Of a DNA stretch of 64,000 nt, positions 1 through 11,432 are shown in pieces. Made by a program: the position numbers and the translations under genes. The first letter of the stretch is position 1. Each line of letters begins with the position of its first letter. Under the pieces are notes generated by a model. That model worked only from the letters and a program-made list of their open reading frames with translations. It did no database searches and was not told where the DNA came from. Where the stretch lies: assembly GCA_021432635.1 (NCBI GenBank), contig MU270048.1, forward strand, positions 124,001 through 188,000, read 5' to 3'. Source of the stretch: Thozetella sp. PMI_491. Lineage: Eukaryota > Ascomycota > Sordariomycetes > Chaetosphaeriales > Chaetosphaeriaceae.

Positions 1-630
1 TGGGCCCAGGACGCGGAGAACTTCTGTTGGATCATCGTGACGTTCGCCGTGGATTGCGTAACGTCTGCCCAAATCCACGAGTCTACTTGCGTTAACTTCG
101 TCATCTCCTACCGCGGAGCGCAGGCTCATACCATGGTGCATATTTGTGAGTACATATAAACCTCGCGACGTTGCCATGTCAATCACATCTGACACCCTTT
201 GTAGCCAGGTTGTGTTGATTGTCCACGGCGCTTCGTCTTCCACATAGTGATGCGCATAGGTAACTTTCCGCAAGTTAGATGGCGGCTCTGAACCCAACCG
301 CATAAGAAATGTCGATGGCACGTACCTGGAATACGCACGCTTCGAAAACCGGCTGCTTTCACACCATCAAAAATGGCACCACTAGCCACATTGCCCCATG
401 ACCCTTCGTCTGGGATAGCGTCTAAAGTGTTTCCAAGATTCCATCCTGGATTAATTGCATCTACGTAAGCAGAGGCAGATATCGGAGAGAAGTCGCTTGC
501 ACAGGCATCTCTAGACACGGGGATTGCCCCTGCGGTGGCAAAGGAGTGCCTGTAAATTGTCAATAAAGCTTCGAAGACGGATTTTGTACACTCACAATAA
601 GCCCATAACTGTTATCCAGCGCACCGCCAT
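1..630 (-). CDS. GH5 cellulase-type glycoside hydrolase, 5' part only
   Basis: Secreted glycoside hydrolase family 5 enzyme, probably an endo-beta-1,4-glucanase; the gene runs off the left edge. Exons on the minus strand are 630-596, 549-326, 263-132 and 82-1, and phases agree across the three introns (46, 62 and 49 nt). The start at 630 gives a signal peptide (MAVRWITVMGLLHSFATAGA). The mature part has the GH5 opening INPGWNLGNTLDA, then SWGN, GFRSVRIPVTY (beta-2 strand) and LTNMHHDSWIW, where the HH pair is the usual GH5 site before the acid/base region. The catalytic glutamates lie beyond the window. It is divergent to the GH3 gene at 2597, which suggests joint control in cellulose use. 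The family call is strong; the exact substrate (cellulose, glucomannan or xyloglucan) cannot be told from this fragment. Confidence 0.88.
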
Positions 631-2596
631 GCTGAAGGCCGGAAATTAGGATAATGGAACTAAGGATAATGCTCTCCTCATAGCACACGCCTCCGGCTGG
701 CTCACAAACAGTGATAAAAAAAAAGGGAAAATGCAAACACAATTATACGCTCTCACTCTCTTAAGGGGGGCGTTTAGGAGAAATATAATCCGGCAATCGG
801 GATCAATATGATTTAGCCGGCAGGCACCACAAATGAGCTTAGTCTCACGGAATCTACGGTCCGGACGATGCTACTAAATGTAACAGTCGAACGGGCTAAC
901 CCTACCAAAAAGGCAAACATGATTTAATGCAACACAATGAATTGTCTTCAGGTCCTCTATAAGGAACATTGTAGGGCACATTCCGGGCCTCGAATCCGAA
1001 GCGCGCCACCTCTAGCAGTTACGCCTTTAACGCTCTGATTACAATCTAAAGATGGCGGGTAAGATATTATCTAAGCACAGCAACAATAGGGAATAGTTTA
1101 TTTTCTAAAAGAATTTAACCTTATAGTCCCATTGGTGTTTATTGGCCAAGAGTAGCTCGACGCTTTTCAATGAGGGCATTCAGGCGTGGGATGGTAGAAA
1201 GACAAAGACCGGCTCAACAACTTCGGAGGGGAGCGGGATTGCTGTCCTGCGGTAAAGGAAGACGCAATATTACCGGTGGCCCCGAGAAACGAGAAATACC
1301 TGTCGGTAGCCAGGAGAAATCTTGGCTCCAGAGCTTGTCTTTAACAGCTCGTAGCCAGGCTGTATAATAGCCTCTAGCTTTAGCACGCTTAGAGTTAGGA
1401 AGCTGATCTGTAGGATACAGCTCAACTTGTTTCTGAAAGAAGAGTCTGTGAGATGTATCTATTTTTTTATCGTACTGGGAGATGGAATTCTTAGATCTTT
1501 AAACAGTTCGTCGATCTCTCCTCTAAGAACTTCAGCGAGGTATCGCGGTGTTAGACAGTACTTAGAGTTTATCGCAGTTCAAAGAGATATGGGAACATTT
1601 GATAATTGAAATTTTACAAATAGAGATCATAATTATAAACACCAGTATACTAACAGAATAGAAATGTAGATCTACAATCGTATTTGATCTTTGGCAGCCC
1701 TTGCCGATACGTTTTCGAGGGCCGGGGCGGGTGTGGTCCCTTCTCTATGGCACCTACTCAATGAGTAAGCAGGCGGGGCTATGCAGAATACCCATTTCCA
1801 ACTTCGGCATCGAATCTAGAAAACATGCCGCGTTTTTACAGTAGACTCCCCTCCCGGCACTTGGTATCGTGGTAAAGCAAGGCTGGGTGCAACACAAGTG
1901 CCGAATGTTTGGTACGAATACGTGCTTGCTCTCCTCATTTTTCGAGCCGCTCCAATCACCTCTTCCTCTATCCACAGAACTGGCCAGGGCAGAGCACGAG
2001 TGCCTTGCCTTTTCCACTCATATCCGAAGTTAGTATCCCCGGATCCGCTGGAGAACCTATATACTCCCCACCCCGATCCCCCGCATTCCCACCCTACGAT
2101 GCAAGAAACGGCCCGAACTCCACAATCGAGGAAGCAATCGAGGAAGCTAAGTATCCAAGGTGGGCATAAATAGAGATCGGAACTAATCGTTTCCTACTAG
2201 ACGAAAAACCCCGCTGTACCCTAGGTAGGCCCTAGGAGGCAAATTGTGAGGAGAAGGTTGCAACAAAGAAGGTAGTGGAAAGTTTCTTGTCTGCGGGCCC
2301 TCGTAAAACGATAGGCCGCGCTCTTTGGCATCAAATGCGTGACTTACCGTTTTAGGTTCAATGCCCCGTCATTATACGAGGGCCATTTGTCTGCTCGGTA
2401 TGTGGGTATTACAAGTAGCCCACAGGAGCGGGGATGTCTTCTAACGTCTTTGAAGATAGTCTGGCCGATGCTTGGCATTTTGCTCACGAGACCGTCGTGT
2501 AAAAGCCCTAAGACTCGAGTATATAGTACAGATGGAGGCTGGGAAAGCCTGTCGTGCTGGAGACCCTAGCTCGTTTAATCAGCCAGCTCCAACGCC
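631..2596. promoter_or_regulatory. Divergent promoter region between the GH5 and GH3 genes
   Basis: Two kb of AT-richer sequence with no intact gene. Two copies of GGCTAA, the core recognised by XlnR/Xyr1-type cellulase regulators, lie at 813-818 (reverse orientation) and 894-899, that is about 185-270 nt upstream of the GH5 start. CCGGGG (1722-1727) and GCGGGG (2428-2433) fit the CreA consensus SYGGRG. Sites this short occur by chance; position and gene function make them plausible but no more. A decayed coding remnant lies at about 1150-1620. Confidence 0.4.
1150..1620 (-). pseudogene. Decayed coding remnant, family not recognised
   Basis: Read on the minus strand, this AT-rich stretch holds coding-like pieces, for example a run including KRAKARGYYTAWLRAVKDKL around 1270-1420 and another including RYLAEVLRGEIDELF around 1490-1540. 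They sit in different frames with no intact gene around them. This looks like an old, degraded gene or transposon relic, possibly worn by repeat-induced point mutation. I do not recognise the family. Confidence 0.25.
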
Positions 2597-5417
2597 ATGA
2601 TGAAGTCATCTCTCGCCCTCATCGCTCTTCTTGCCTTCTCCTCTGGCAATGGTCAGGGCATAATTCCCGATGACTCTGCCTTCTTTGGCGAGTCCCCGCC
2701 GGTGTACCCAACTCGTGCGTCATCTGAACTGCCCTTCTAGCTTTGCGTCTCCCTAACCTCACGGGATCGTGCAGCTAAGTCATCGGGCCTTGGGTCCTGG
2801 GCGAATGCCTACTGCAAGGCGAAGAGAATGGTCTCGAAAATGACCATCGATGAAAAGGTTTTGATGCATCAGCCTGCACTTTTCTCAACCTAAGTAGACA
2901 GGAACGGATTCTGATTTCATATGGTCAGGTCAATCTCACGACCGGCTATGTTGTCTCGAATGGGTGTAGCGGGAACATCGCCGCAGTTCCTCGCCTTGGA
3001 TTTACCGGCCTGTGTTTGAGCGATGCTGGCAACGGGCTTCGTGGAACCGACCTTGTCAGCTCTTTCCCCAGTGGCATCCATGTCGGCGCATCGTGAGTTA
3101 AGGCACACCACTTCTTGGTTCACCTGCTGATAAATACTAGCTGGAACAAAGATTTAGCATATCAAAGAGCTCTGGCCATGGGCGGAGAGTTCAAGAGAAA
3201 GGGCGTTAATATCCTGCTGGGACCTGTCGTTGGTCCTCTCGGGAGAGTAGTAGAGGGTGGTCGCAATTGGGAAGGTACGCAGTAAGCTGACGCCATGTTG
3301 GCCTAGCTAATTCCGTGTAGGATTTTCCATCGACCCGTACCTCTCTGGATCTCTCGTCGGAGAGACCGTGTCCGGCATACAGACCGCTGGTGTTATGGCT
3401 TGTGTCAAGGTATGTGGAGTATTTACTAATTGTACATCGGTGTCCAGTAAAGAAGACTCATTGCTGACATGAGCCAGCATTTCATCGCGAATGAGCAGGA
3501 AACAAACAGAAATCCTGTTGGAAACGTATCTGCTATCTCTTCTAATGTGGATGATGCCACGCTTCACGAATCGTATCTTTGGTTAGAAAAAGAAAAGATG
3601 ACCGGGTCTTGGTCTCAGCTAACATGGCAGCAGGCCATTCCAAGATGCCCTACGAGCAGGGTCGGCTACTATTATGTGCTCATACAACAGGCTTAATAAT
3701 TCGTATTCCTGTCAGAATAGCAAACTGCTAAACGGAATCCTCAAAACGGAACTAGGATTTCAGGTAGGCCCATTCTCATCCCGAAGTCAGCCCTGCGAAA
3801 CCTAACCAAGCATAGGGGTCCGTGATAACGGACTGGGATGCTTTGCATACGGGATACGCCGCTGCACTAGCCGGTCTAGACATGGTGATGCCAGATTCCG
3901 GGGGCTTCTGGGGTAGCAATCTGACTGAGTCTGTCAACAACGCTTCCCTTCCAATGGAAAGGCTAGATGACATGGCCATCCGGTAACTTAAGTCCTACTC
4001 TCTACATATACCGAATTGGCTGCTAACAGGCACAAGCACGGTTGCTGCCTGGTACCAAACAGGCCAAGATAACGGGTTTCCCGAGCCGGGCATCGGAATG
4101 CCAGCCAACCTCTCGCTTTTACACGACAAAGTCGAAGGAAGAAACTTCGCAGACAAACCGATAATCTTCCAAGGGGCCGTAGAGGGGCATGTCTTGGTCA
4201 AGAATGTCAACAATGCACTGCCACTCAAGCGACCAAGCGTCTTGTATGTTGCGGGCTACTCGGCAGCTCGTCCTACCCAGAACTCGGCTTCGGGGTCCTC
4301 CTTGTCGTACTGGATGTGGCTGCTGGGGTTTGAATCAGCACCAGACGGCATCCAAGGTCTTTTTTCCTCTTTTGCCGGCATGGAGGGCCCGTCACCCGGT
4401 GTCGCACTTGGCGGTACCATCATCTCCGGCGGAGGTTCCGGCGCCACAGCCCAGTCGACCTTTATTGCACCATTTGACGCGCTCCTTCAAAGGGCTGACG
4501 CGGACAACACCCAGCTCTTCTGGGACTTTAATTCGTCCCAGCCGTATCCTATGCAGGTTGCAGATGCATGCCCCGTCTTTACCAATGCCTTCGCGTCCGA
4601 GGGTTTTGACCGACCCGGCCTCAGAGACGACTACACAGACGGCCTTATCTTGAGTGTAGCAGAACAATGCGCCAATACCATCGTCATCATGCATAACGCG
4701 GGTTCACGTCTCGTCGACCAGTGGATTGACCACCCGAATATCACCGCCGCCATTTTTGCTCACCTGCCCGGCCAAGACTCAGGGAAAGCGCTAGTGTCGC
4801 TGTTGTACGGAGACAGCCAATTTTCCGGGAAGCTGCCGTACACGGTAGCCCGAAACGAATCGGACTACGGCCATTTGCTCTCGCCCACAAAGCCATCCGA
4901 TCAATACCAATATTACCCTCAATCCGACTTTACCGAAGGCAATTACTTGGACTATCGCTTGTTCGACCGCGACAATATCGAGCCACGCTTTGAATTCGGG
5001 TTCGGCTTGAGCTATACAACCTTTAATTACAGCGAATTGAGTATCCAGGTGGAGGAGGGCACGAGCAAAGATCAATATCCCCGAGGCCCTGTACTCCAGG
5101 GCGGGGCGGCCGATCTTTGGGACGTGTTAGCTCGGGTTTCTGCCACTATTTCCAACACAGGACATCTGGACGGTGCTGAGGTAGCTCAGCTATATGTTGG
5201 CTCCCCAGATGGTCCAGTGAGGCAACTTCGTGGCTTTGAGAAACCATTCATTAGAGCCGGCGGGACAGCAAAGGTGACTTTTGAGTTGACACGCAGGGAT
5301 TTGAGTTCCTGGGATGTTGTCCACCAGGCTTGGAAACTCAACGCACTACACGATATTTACGTTGGGTCTAGCAGTCGGAATCTTCCATTACAAGGGACAC
5401 TTCAGGTATCTGAGTAA
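2597..5417 (+). CDS. GH3 beta-glucosidase, secreted
   Basis: Beta-glucosidase (GH3) releasing glucose from cellobiose and short cello-oligomers outside the cell. Nine exons: 2597-2714, 2775-2857, 2929-3092, 3141-3274, 3321-3409, 3478-3581, 3634-3763, 3816-3982, 4037-5417; total 2370 nt, 789 aa. A second ATG follows the first directly. A signal peptide ([20 protein letters not shown]) precedes the N-terminal GH3 barrel: [31 protein letters not shown]. The nucleophile Asp is at about residue 280 in SVITDWDAL. The (alpha/beta)6 sandwich domain follows, then [14 protein letters not shown] and a C-terminal fibronectin-III-like domain ([20 protein letters not shown]), as in secreted fungal GH3 enzymes of 700-870 aa. 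It is divergent to the GH5 gene, which fits sequential cellulose breakdown. All eight introns lie in the first half; the exon 9 acceptor (4036) was chosen because it alone keeps frame into TVAAWYQTG. Confidence 0.93.
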
Positions 5418-7191
5418 CTTGGTAGTCCAACAAATTGATCCGTACCGGCCTATTTTCCCGATTTCTCTTTTCGTCCTCGAGCACACCTCGCTGGTGTAGA
5501 AACATGCACATCAAAGTCCCGTGCAGGCCCGAGATCCAAGTGGCGACCTGCCGCAAGACTGCATCTGTTAGACGTGAAAGCGGTTTCCTTTACCAAGCCA
5601 CCTGCCTGTGTAACTATCTAGGTTCGATAGGGGTTGGGGGTTGGTTACACGGCGTACGGCATGCTTACAATTGTCGATTGAAGGAAAACGAGGCTTGAAT
5701 TCTGACGTCGCACTGCGGAATGTCGGCTATGGCGTGTCGGCGTCCTTTAGATTTGGGGGCTGTATACTACTGTAGGCTGTGTTTAATTGCTATCAAGAAG
5801 TGGCTTACTTGTTGTCGACGTAGGTGTCGACGTCATTTGGCCGATATGAAGGGCTAGGGGGAGGGTTCCTGCCTCCGGGATGCGGTAGCGAGAGTCGCGG
5901 GGTCCTCGGAAGAGAGGAAAGTGTATCTACCTTGGCTTAGCCACGAGGTGCGACATAGTAATTCTTAGCGGCATGCCCCCAGCCAAGATTTACTTTGTTG
6001 CTGTTTCTGCGGTCGGAGACCGGCAGATGCTGGTGTACATCCTCCATCCTCCCCGCTCGGACGGTCAGCTGGGGGCCGCTGGCGAAAGCCCCCACGGATC
6101 CAGCGCCCTGAATGGCAAAGGGTCCGACAGCCCTATTGCAGCAGCGGATGGGGCCGAGGGGGCGGGAAGGGCCAAGGCAGCGTCAATCCTGGTAACGCTG
6201 CCCTACCTGGCAACCTGGGCGTATCCGCGGCAGGCCAATTCGACTGCGCGTGTGCGGGGCCGGCTGCCGTTTTTATTTTATCTGGACCTATACTATACCT
6301 AAGTAATGCAACGAAGCCGGACCAAGGCGCATCATGTGGCACGATATGATGCGACACCGCCGGAGGAGGGGGGAGGGGGCCAGATTCCAAGTCAGTCTCG
6401 CAATTTTTGGCCATTTCCCCCCGCCACTGACGAGCGTTAGATGAATCCGGCAATAGTTCCACAAGCGCAATTCAGCGTCTGCAGTGGCGGGCAACCAGTG
6501 TTTTGCCTCTTCGTCGGGTGCATTACCCTCGCTGACAGGTAGTAAGAAAGAAAAAAAAAAAGAAACCGAGAAGGCGCTCCGCATTGTCCAGACGCACGAG
6601 CTGAAGCCTTTAGCCCGGAAGCTTAGGTCTTGTTAGGCCTTAGGTCAGCGCGCTAGTGCCGCCGGGCCCGACTACATACGCGAGACACGGGCTCGACGGG
6701 GCACTGCCCGACCCTGGACTCGAATGGCCAAAAATGGCAATCTAGTGGATGCACAAGACCGCGAGACAGCGGCAGTGATTGGTGTTGGGCATTTGTGGCG
6801 ATAGCCGGGCCGTGTACGTGCGTCTCCGGCGCTCTGCAAGTTCGACAAGTTGGAAAAGTGAACCAGCCACGGGTTGCACAGCGTGCGCCTGGTATCCACT
6901 CCCATGGGATTCCAGCGCTTCGGAGGCGTGCAGTTGAGGTTACTCGTGGGAACAGTTGGCTGCACGTTCAGGACCTCCCTGTATCTACGTGCTGTACTAT
7001 GCACATAGTTAGTAGCTAGTAGCTCGCTTGCCCGGCTCCTAAAAGTGCTAGAAAACCCTGCCAGGCCCAGCGAGTCCCGATGCTCTGGTCCGCCCCCCCG
7101 TTCCTTCCTTCTCCCCAGCGCCCACTCTGTACATAGCTCGAGACAAGACTCGGGCCCTCCCCCTCTCTATACCCCCCCGCCACCGACCAAG
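5418..7191. other. Intergenic, no gene recognised
   Basis: GH3 3' flank and upstream region of the flavin monooxygenase. Short open frames here (for example 5973-6302) have no recognisable domain, signal peptide or codon pattern. The last about 100 nt before 7192 are pyrimidine-rich, as expected of a fungal promoter/leader. Confidence 0.5.
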
Positions 7192-8999
7192 ATGATCAGC
7201 ATCTTGATCGTTGGCGCCGGGCCGACCGGCCTCTGCGCGGCAAAGACCTTCCTCCAGTACAACCAAGATGAGGACATCCGTCTGCTGGACGCCCACGCCA
7301 GCTTGGGTGGCGTCTGGTCCAAAGAGAAGCTCTATCCTACCCTCAAGACCAACAACCTTCACTCCGCCATGGACTTCCTCGGCTTCCCCCTGGATGAGCG
7401 GTTTGGCAGCCGCCCTGGTGAGCACATCTCCGGAGAGGCCATGAACGCCTACCTCCATGCCTTCGCCGACCACTTCCACATCACACCCAAAATTCAGTTC
7501 AACACGCGCGTGGTCGAGGTTACTAGGCTCCCTGCCGGGGACGGCTGGAGCGTCAAGGTCGACCAGGACGGCAAGGTCGACACGCTAGAGTGCCGCAAGC
7601 TGGTGATCGCTACCGGCATCCTCAGCGTCCCCCACCTCCCGGACCTTGCGGGCGTCGAGGACTTCCAGGCCCCCTTTGTCCATTCCTCGGAGCTGGGGGA
7701 GAAGTCCGACGAGCTGACGAGCAACGCGGACATCAAAACGGTCGCGGTGCTCGGGGGCAGCAAATCCGCCTACGACGCCGTCTACATGGCCGCCTCCACC
7801 GGTCACAAGGTCGACTGGATCATTCGAAAGTCAGGACGTGGGCCGGTGTGGGTGTTTCCCCCGCACACGTATCTGGGGCCCATCAAGGCGTGGAGGGAAC
7901 GGCTGATCACGAGGCGCTTCTTCACCTTCATGTCTCCCTGGACGTTTGCCGACTACTCCGGCGTCTCGTGGCTGCGGGACTTTTTGCACTTCAGCTCGAT
8001 TGGGAAGTTCATTTCACAGGGCTTCTGGAAGCTTATACACGCCGACAACATCCGCGACTGCGAGCTCCACACGGACCCCAAGTTCAAGGTGCTGGAGCCG
8101 GAGCAGAACCCCTTCTGGTGAGTGCGACCGTCCCGTGGATTTTTGCTACCAAGTTTCTGACGCCTCGCAGGTATGGAACGGCGTCGGGCACGCTCAACTA
8201 TGAGACGAAGATCGGAACCTATATCCAAAGTGGCCTGGTCCAAATACATAGAGAAGATATCTCGCATCTGTCGCCTAAGACGGTTCATCTGGCCGACGGG
8301 ACGAACCTTGACGTGGATGCCTTGGTCGTAGCCACTGGGTACTCGTCCAAGCCAACCATCGCCTTCAGCCCGGCCAACACCCACTCGGGCTTGGGACTTC
8401 CCACTACTGACCTGGACGAGGAGCAGAGAATGTTCTGGCAGGAACAGGACACGAAGGCAGACCTGACCATCGGGGCACGCTTCCCTCGCCTCTTGAGAGG
8501 CCCTTCTAAGGGCCCGAGCTCTTCGACCCCGGTGCCATTCAACCCCGGCGCTTCGGCCGAGGAGAAGTGCACCCCGTGGAGGCTCTACCGCGGAATCGCG
8601 CCGCCCGCCCTGACGGCATCTGGCGACCGCTCCCTCGTGTTCCTCGGCATGTTCAGCAACATCGCCAACACGATCCGCCTCGAGATCCAGTGCCTGTGGG
8701 CGCTAGCCTACTTCAATGACAAGCTCCCGACCGTCAACGAGGAGGCCGACACTAAGAGGGTCTTCCAAGAGACGGCTCTGTTCCAGCGATTCGCCCAGCT
8801 TCGGTCCCCGTACGGCCACGGGCGAGCTTACCCGGATCTCAACTTCGATCAGATGCCTTACTGGGACACCTTACTGGCGGACCTGGGGTTAAGGACGCAG
8901 AGAAAAGCGAACGTATTCCGGGAGCTGTTTGAGCCTTATACCCAGGAAGATTACGAAGGAATTGTGGAAGAGTGGATCGAGAAGACTAGAGGGGTGTAA
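7192..8999 (+). CDS. Flavin-dependent monooxygenase (FMO/Baeyer-Villiger-like)
   Basis: FAD- and NADPH-dependent monooxygenase, 584 aa. Two exons, 7192-8117 and 8171-8999 (1755 nt); the 53-nt intron splits a Trp codon. The start at 7192 puts the FAD-binding Rossmann motif GAGPTGLCAAKTF almost at the N terminus, as in the family. GGVWSKEKLYPTLKTNN follows (the GG.W.. region around the flavin), then the second dinucleotide site VAVLGGSKSAYDAVY for NADPH and LVVATGYSSKP, the conserved ATGY segment. No signal peptide or certain membrane anchor is seen, so a cytosolic enzyme is likely. The substrate is unknown; such proteins act on small nucleophilic or ketone substrates in detoxification or secondary metabolism. 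It stands alone, between the GH3 gene and a hypothetical gene. Confidence 0.88.
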
Positions 9000-10012
9000 A
9001 TAAGTCGACGTCATTGTGGTCACACAGTACACAGAAAGCGAGCCATTTTCTTGCCTCGGGTAGATATGAACCCTAGAATCGATTCCACGGCCTAACAACA
9101 GATGGCCCTCTGTCCACACATCGAACAGCCCCCAGATCGAAATGGAGCATCTCTAGGGTCGCAGAGAATTGCCGGTCACCGATAAGAAACATTGGTCAAC
9201 TCCGTGGCTGCTACGGTCACATCTAAAGCAGCGGAACCCCAATGCCCTCCAATGAGAACCCAATCTTCCGTGGTCTGGTGTTTCACGGTCATTTCCCGCA
9301 CTGGCTTTGAATATTGGCCAATCGTGGCTGGCAAGAACCATTTCACATGGTGATAAGTGAAATGTTATGCCAATCGCTCTGAGATATTGGGTAGAATAAG
9401 CTGAACTATTATTAATGGCTAGACTGTATCCGGCTGGTTAGATCAACCATGTCTAGAGAAGTTGAGATCAGTTTGAGGTTCGTGTGCCCTCCGAGTGATC
9501 CCTGCGTTACATCCCGTCCCATGGCCGGGCCGCTGTAGATGTGTCTCGGAGCGGCTGGCTCGGGTGGCGCGCCTCCCAGGTACGCGAGCTGTTGCAGAGC
9601 GGCTCCACCTCCCGCTTCCTGCAGGTACTTGAACGATCCCGCCCAGAGAAAGACAAGTAGTGGGCTAGATGTTAGATACCTGGTAGATGGGCGCCACAGA
9701 CGAGCCATTGCTACCTTGGCACTTCTCCAATTTTGCCCAATTCTTCGTGTGCTCAGCCCTGACTGAAGAAAGCCATGGTAGAAGTAGCGGCCAAGGCTTA
9801 CAAAAGTATTTGGAACCGTGTTCAATCGTGTTTTGACATCTATTTGACTTCATTAGAGAGATGCCAATCTATGGTAATGTATGCGCCTATACATGATTCA
9901 TCGAAACAACAGATTGCTCTGCTCGAGCCAGCACTAGCAATCCCAACCTCTATACACCCGAATGGCCCAAGGAACGTTAAGAGCCCATCTGCAAGCAACC
10001 CATTCAAAACTT
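9000..10012. other. Intergenic, possible small unrecognised coding piece
   Basis: Mostly unremarkable. On the minus strand 9412-9825 has one open frame whose distal half is alanine/glycine/proline rich (LQEAGGGAALQQLAYLGGAP), similar in flavour to the disordered protein just upstream on that strand (10705-10013). No start context, intron structure or domain supports a gene convincingly. Confidence 0.3.
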
Positions 10013-10705
10013 CTAATACCCAAACGCAGCCGATCCGTGGCTTCCCGCCGAAGCAAATGCGCCCTGCCCATGCCCCCCGGTGTAGTCATACTGGACAGAT
10101 CCGGAATACGTTAGCTGCTGGTATCCCATATTTGTCTGCGAACTGCTCAGCGCCGTGGTGGGAAACCCGCTGCCATCGTTGCCCGTGGCGTCGTAGGCGA
10201 CCGGCGCGGCGGCCTCGCTCTTGGTCGTCTTGCTCGCTTTCTGGCTGCTGGAGCTGCTCCCGGTGCGCGCGTGGCCCGTGATGTTGTGGGCCGGCGGCGA
10301 CCCGTCGCCGAAGTACAGGTACTCGGACGGCGCCACGAGGTGCTCGGGGCTAGGTCGCCTCGGCTCGCCCGAGGGCTTGCGGAGCCCGGTTATCGGGGTG
10401 ACGGCGGCTGAGTCCTCCGGGGGACGGGCCTCCAGTCGCACGCTTTGGGAGGAGCCTCTGGGGGAGGCGACTGACGAGCCCGCTCTGCGACGGCCGGTTA
10501 CCTTGACAGGCTCGGCGTCGTGCTCTGGCTTGTTGGCAGTGCTATTCTCTTCCGGATCAGCGGCCAGGATTGGGGCCTGCGAGCCAGATTCGGACTGCCG
10601 CGAGGCTTCAGCCCTCTCTTCTGTTTCTCCGGAGCCTCGTTTCGCCCGAGCGCGGTCCTTTTTATCACGATGGAAGACGGACGATATCAGCCCCCGGACG
10701 CCCAT
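10013..10705 (-). CDS. Hypothetical serine-rich disordered protein
   Basis: Single exon, 230 aa, starting MGVRGLISSVFHRDKKDR. The N-terminal 25 residues are basic and may form a short amphipathic helix. The rest is low complexity: Ser, Glu and Pro-rich stretches, then a C-terminal Gly/Ser/Tyr/Gln tail (SGSVQYDYTGGHGQGAF) ending AAFGY. No catalytic motif, signal peptide or membrane segment is visible. Length and codon use suggest a real gene rather than a chance frame, and the tail looks like a prion-like or phase-separating segment. Function unknown. Upstream (10706-11432) lies non-coding sequence before the AP-1 gene's 3' end. Confidence 0.55.
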   Translation of the reverse strand: MGVRGLISSVFHRDKKDRARAKRGSGETEERAEASRQSESGSQAPILAADPEENSTANKPEHDAEPVKVTGRRRAGSSVASPRGSSQSVRLEARPPEDSAAVTPITGLRKPSGEPRRPSPEHLVAPSEYLYFGDGSPPAHNITGHARTGSSSSSQKASKTTKSEAAAPVAYDATGNDGSGFPTTALSSSQTNMGYQQLTYSGSVQYDYTGGHGQGAFASAGSHGSAAFGY

Positions 10706-11432
10706 GATAGAAGGGCCGCGGGTTGAGCGGGAGCGAGGACAGTGCTATGCAATTAGTACCGAGAGGTCTAGCAGCACAAAGATTGAAGGTGAGGTGGACT
10801 TGAGAATAAACGAAGAATATGTTTAGCGTTGGCTAGTCGTGTATTAACAGGGCACCAGCTCGGTATAGTATTAGGTAGAAAGCGCGCTGTGCCGCCGATC
10901 AACGTCACAGCCACTAATGGAGTCACCCGTGGGGCTGCGCCTCCAGGAGTGGGCTGAACTGGAGGGGTCGGCTGATCGCTAGCCAGGGGCACAGAGCCAG
11001 CTGAACCACTGATTTGCAGCAAGGTACGAAGCAGTTACGAAGTAGCCGGTCGGCATCGGCTGAGACCAGGGGTCCTGTCTTGGCCTCCTACAAAGGCCGC
11101 GCGGTTACGAGGAAACCAGAAACTTGTCGACTTGCGCTTTTCATGGCCGACACTCGAAACACAAACGCATGCAGAAGACTCGGGCAACACAAAGGACATG
11201 TACGGTAGGTGATGAGGCGGGCGGAACAGGGATGGGGAAAGATTCAAGCAGCATCTAATCCTTTTTTAGGTTGTATTCCTTAGACATCAGAGCGTGACAC
11301 CGCGGTGTCACCAAGACGCTAGCCGTCTCCAGGAGACCGTCTATCTGCAGAGCCAACAAACATCTTGGCCACGGTGCCTTTCCGAAAGCGGCCCGTGGTC
11401 TTCCTAGCGCCAACAGAAACCCCCTCATAGCA
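10706..11432. other. Intergenic, nothing recognised
   Basis: Sequence between the hypothetical gene's start (10705) and the AP-1 beta stop (11433), both on the minus strand. It should carry the hypothetical gene's promoter and the AP-1 beta 3' end. No repeat, RNA gene or convincing reading frame seen. Confidence 0.5.

Noticed and set aside
5973-6302. 109-codon frame upstream of the flavin monooxygenase
   Set aside because: No conserved motif, GC-driven open frame.
7590-8999. Long overlapping frame across the monooxygenase gene
   Set aside because: Its first half is an out-of-frame shadow; only the second half, after the intron, is the true second exon.
9412-9825. 137-codon minus-strand frame with Ala/Gly/Pro-rich end
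   Set aside because: No start context or domain; possible but unsupported coding.
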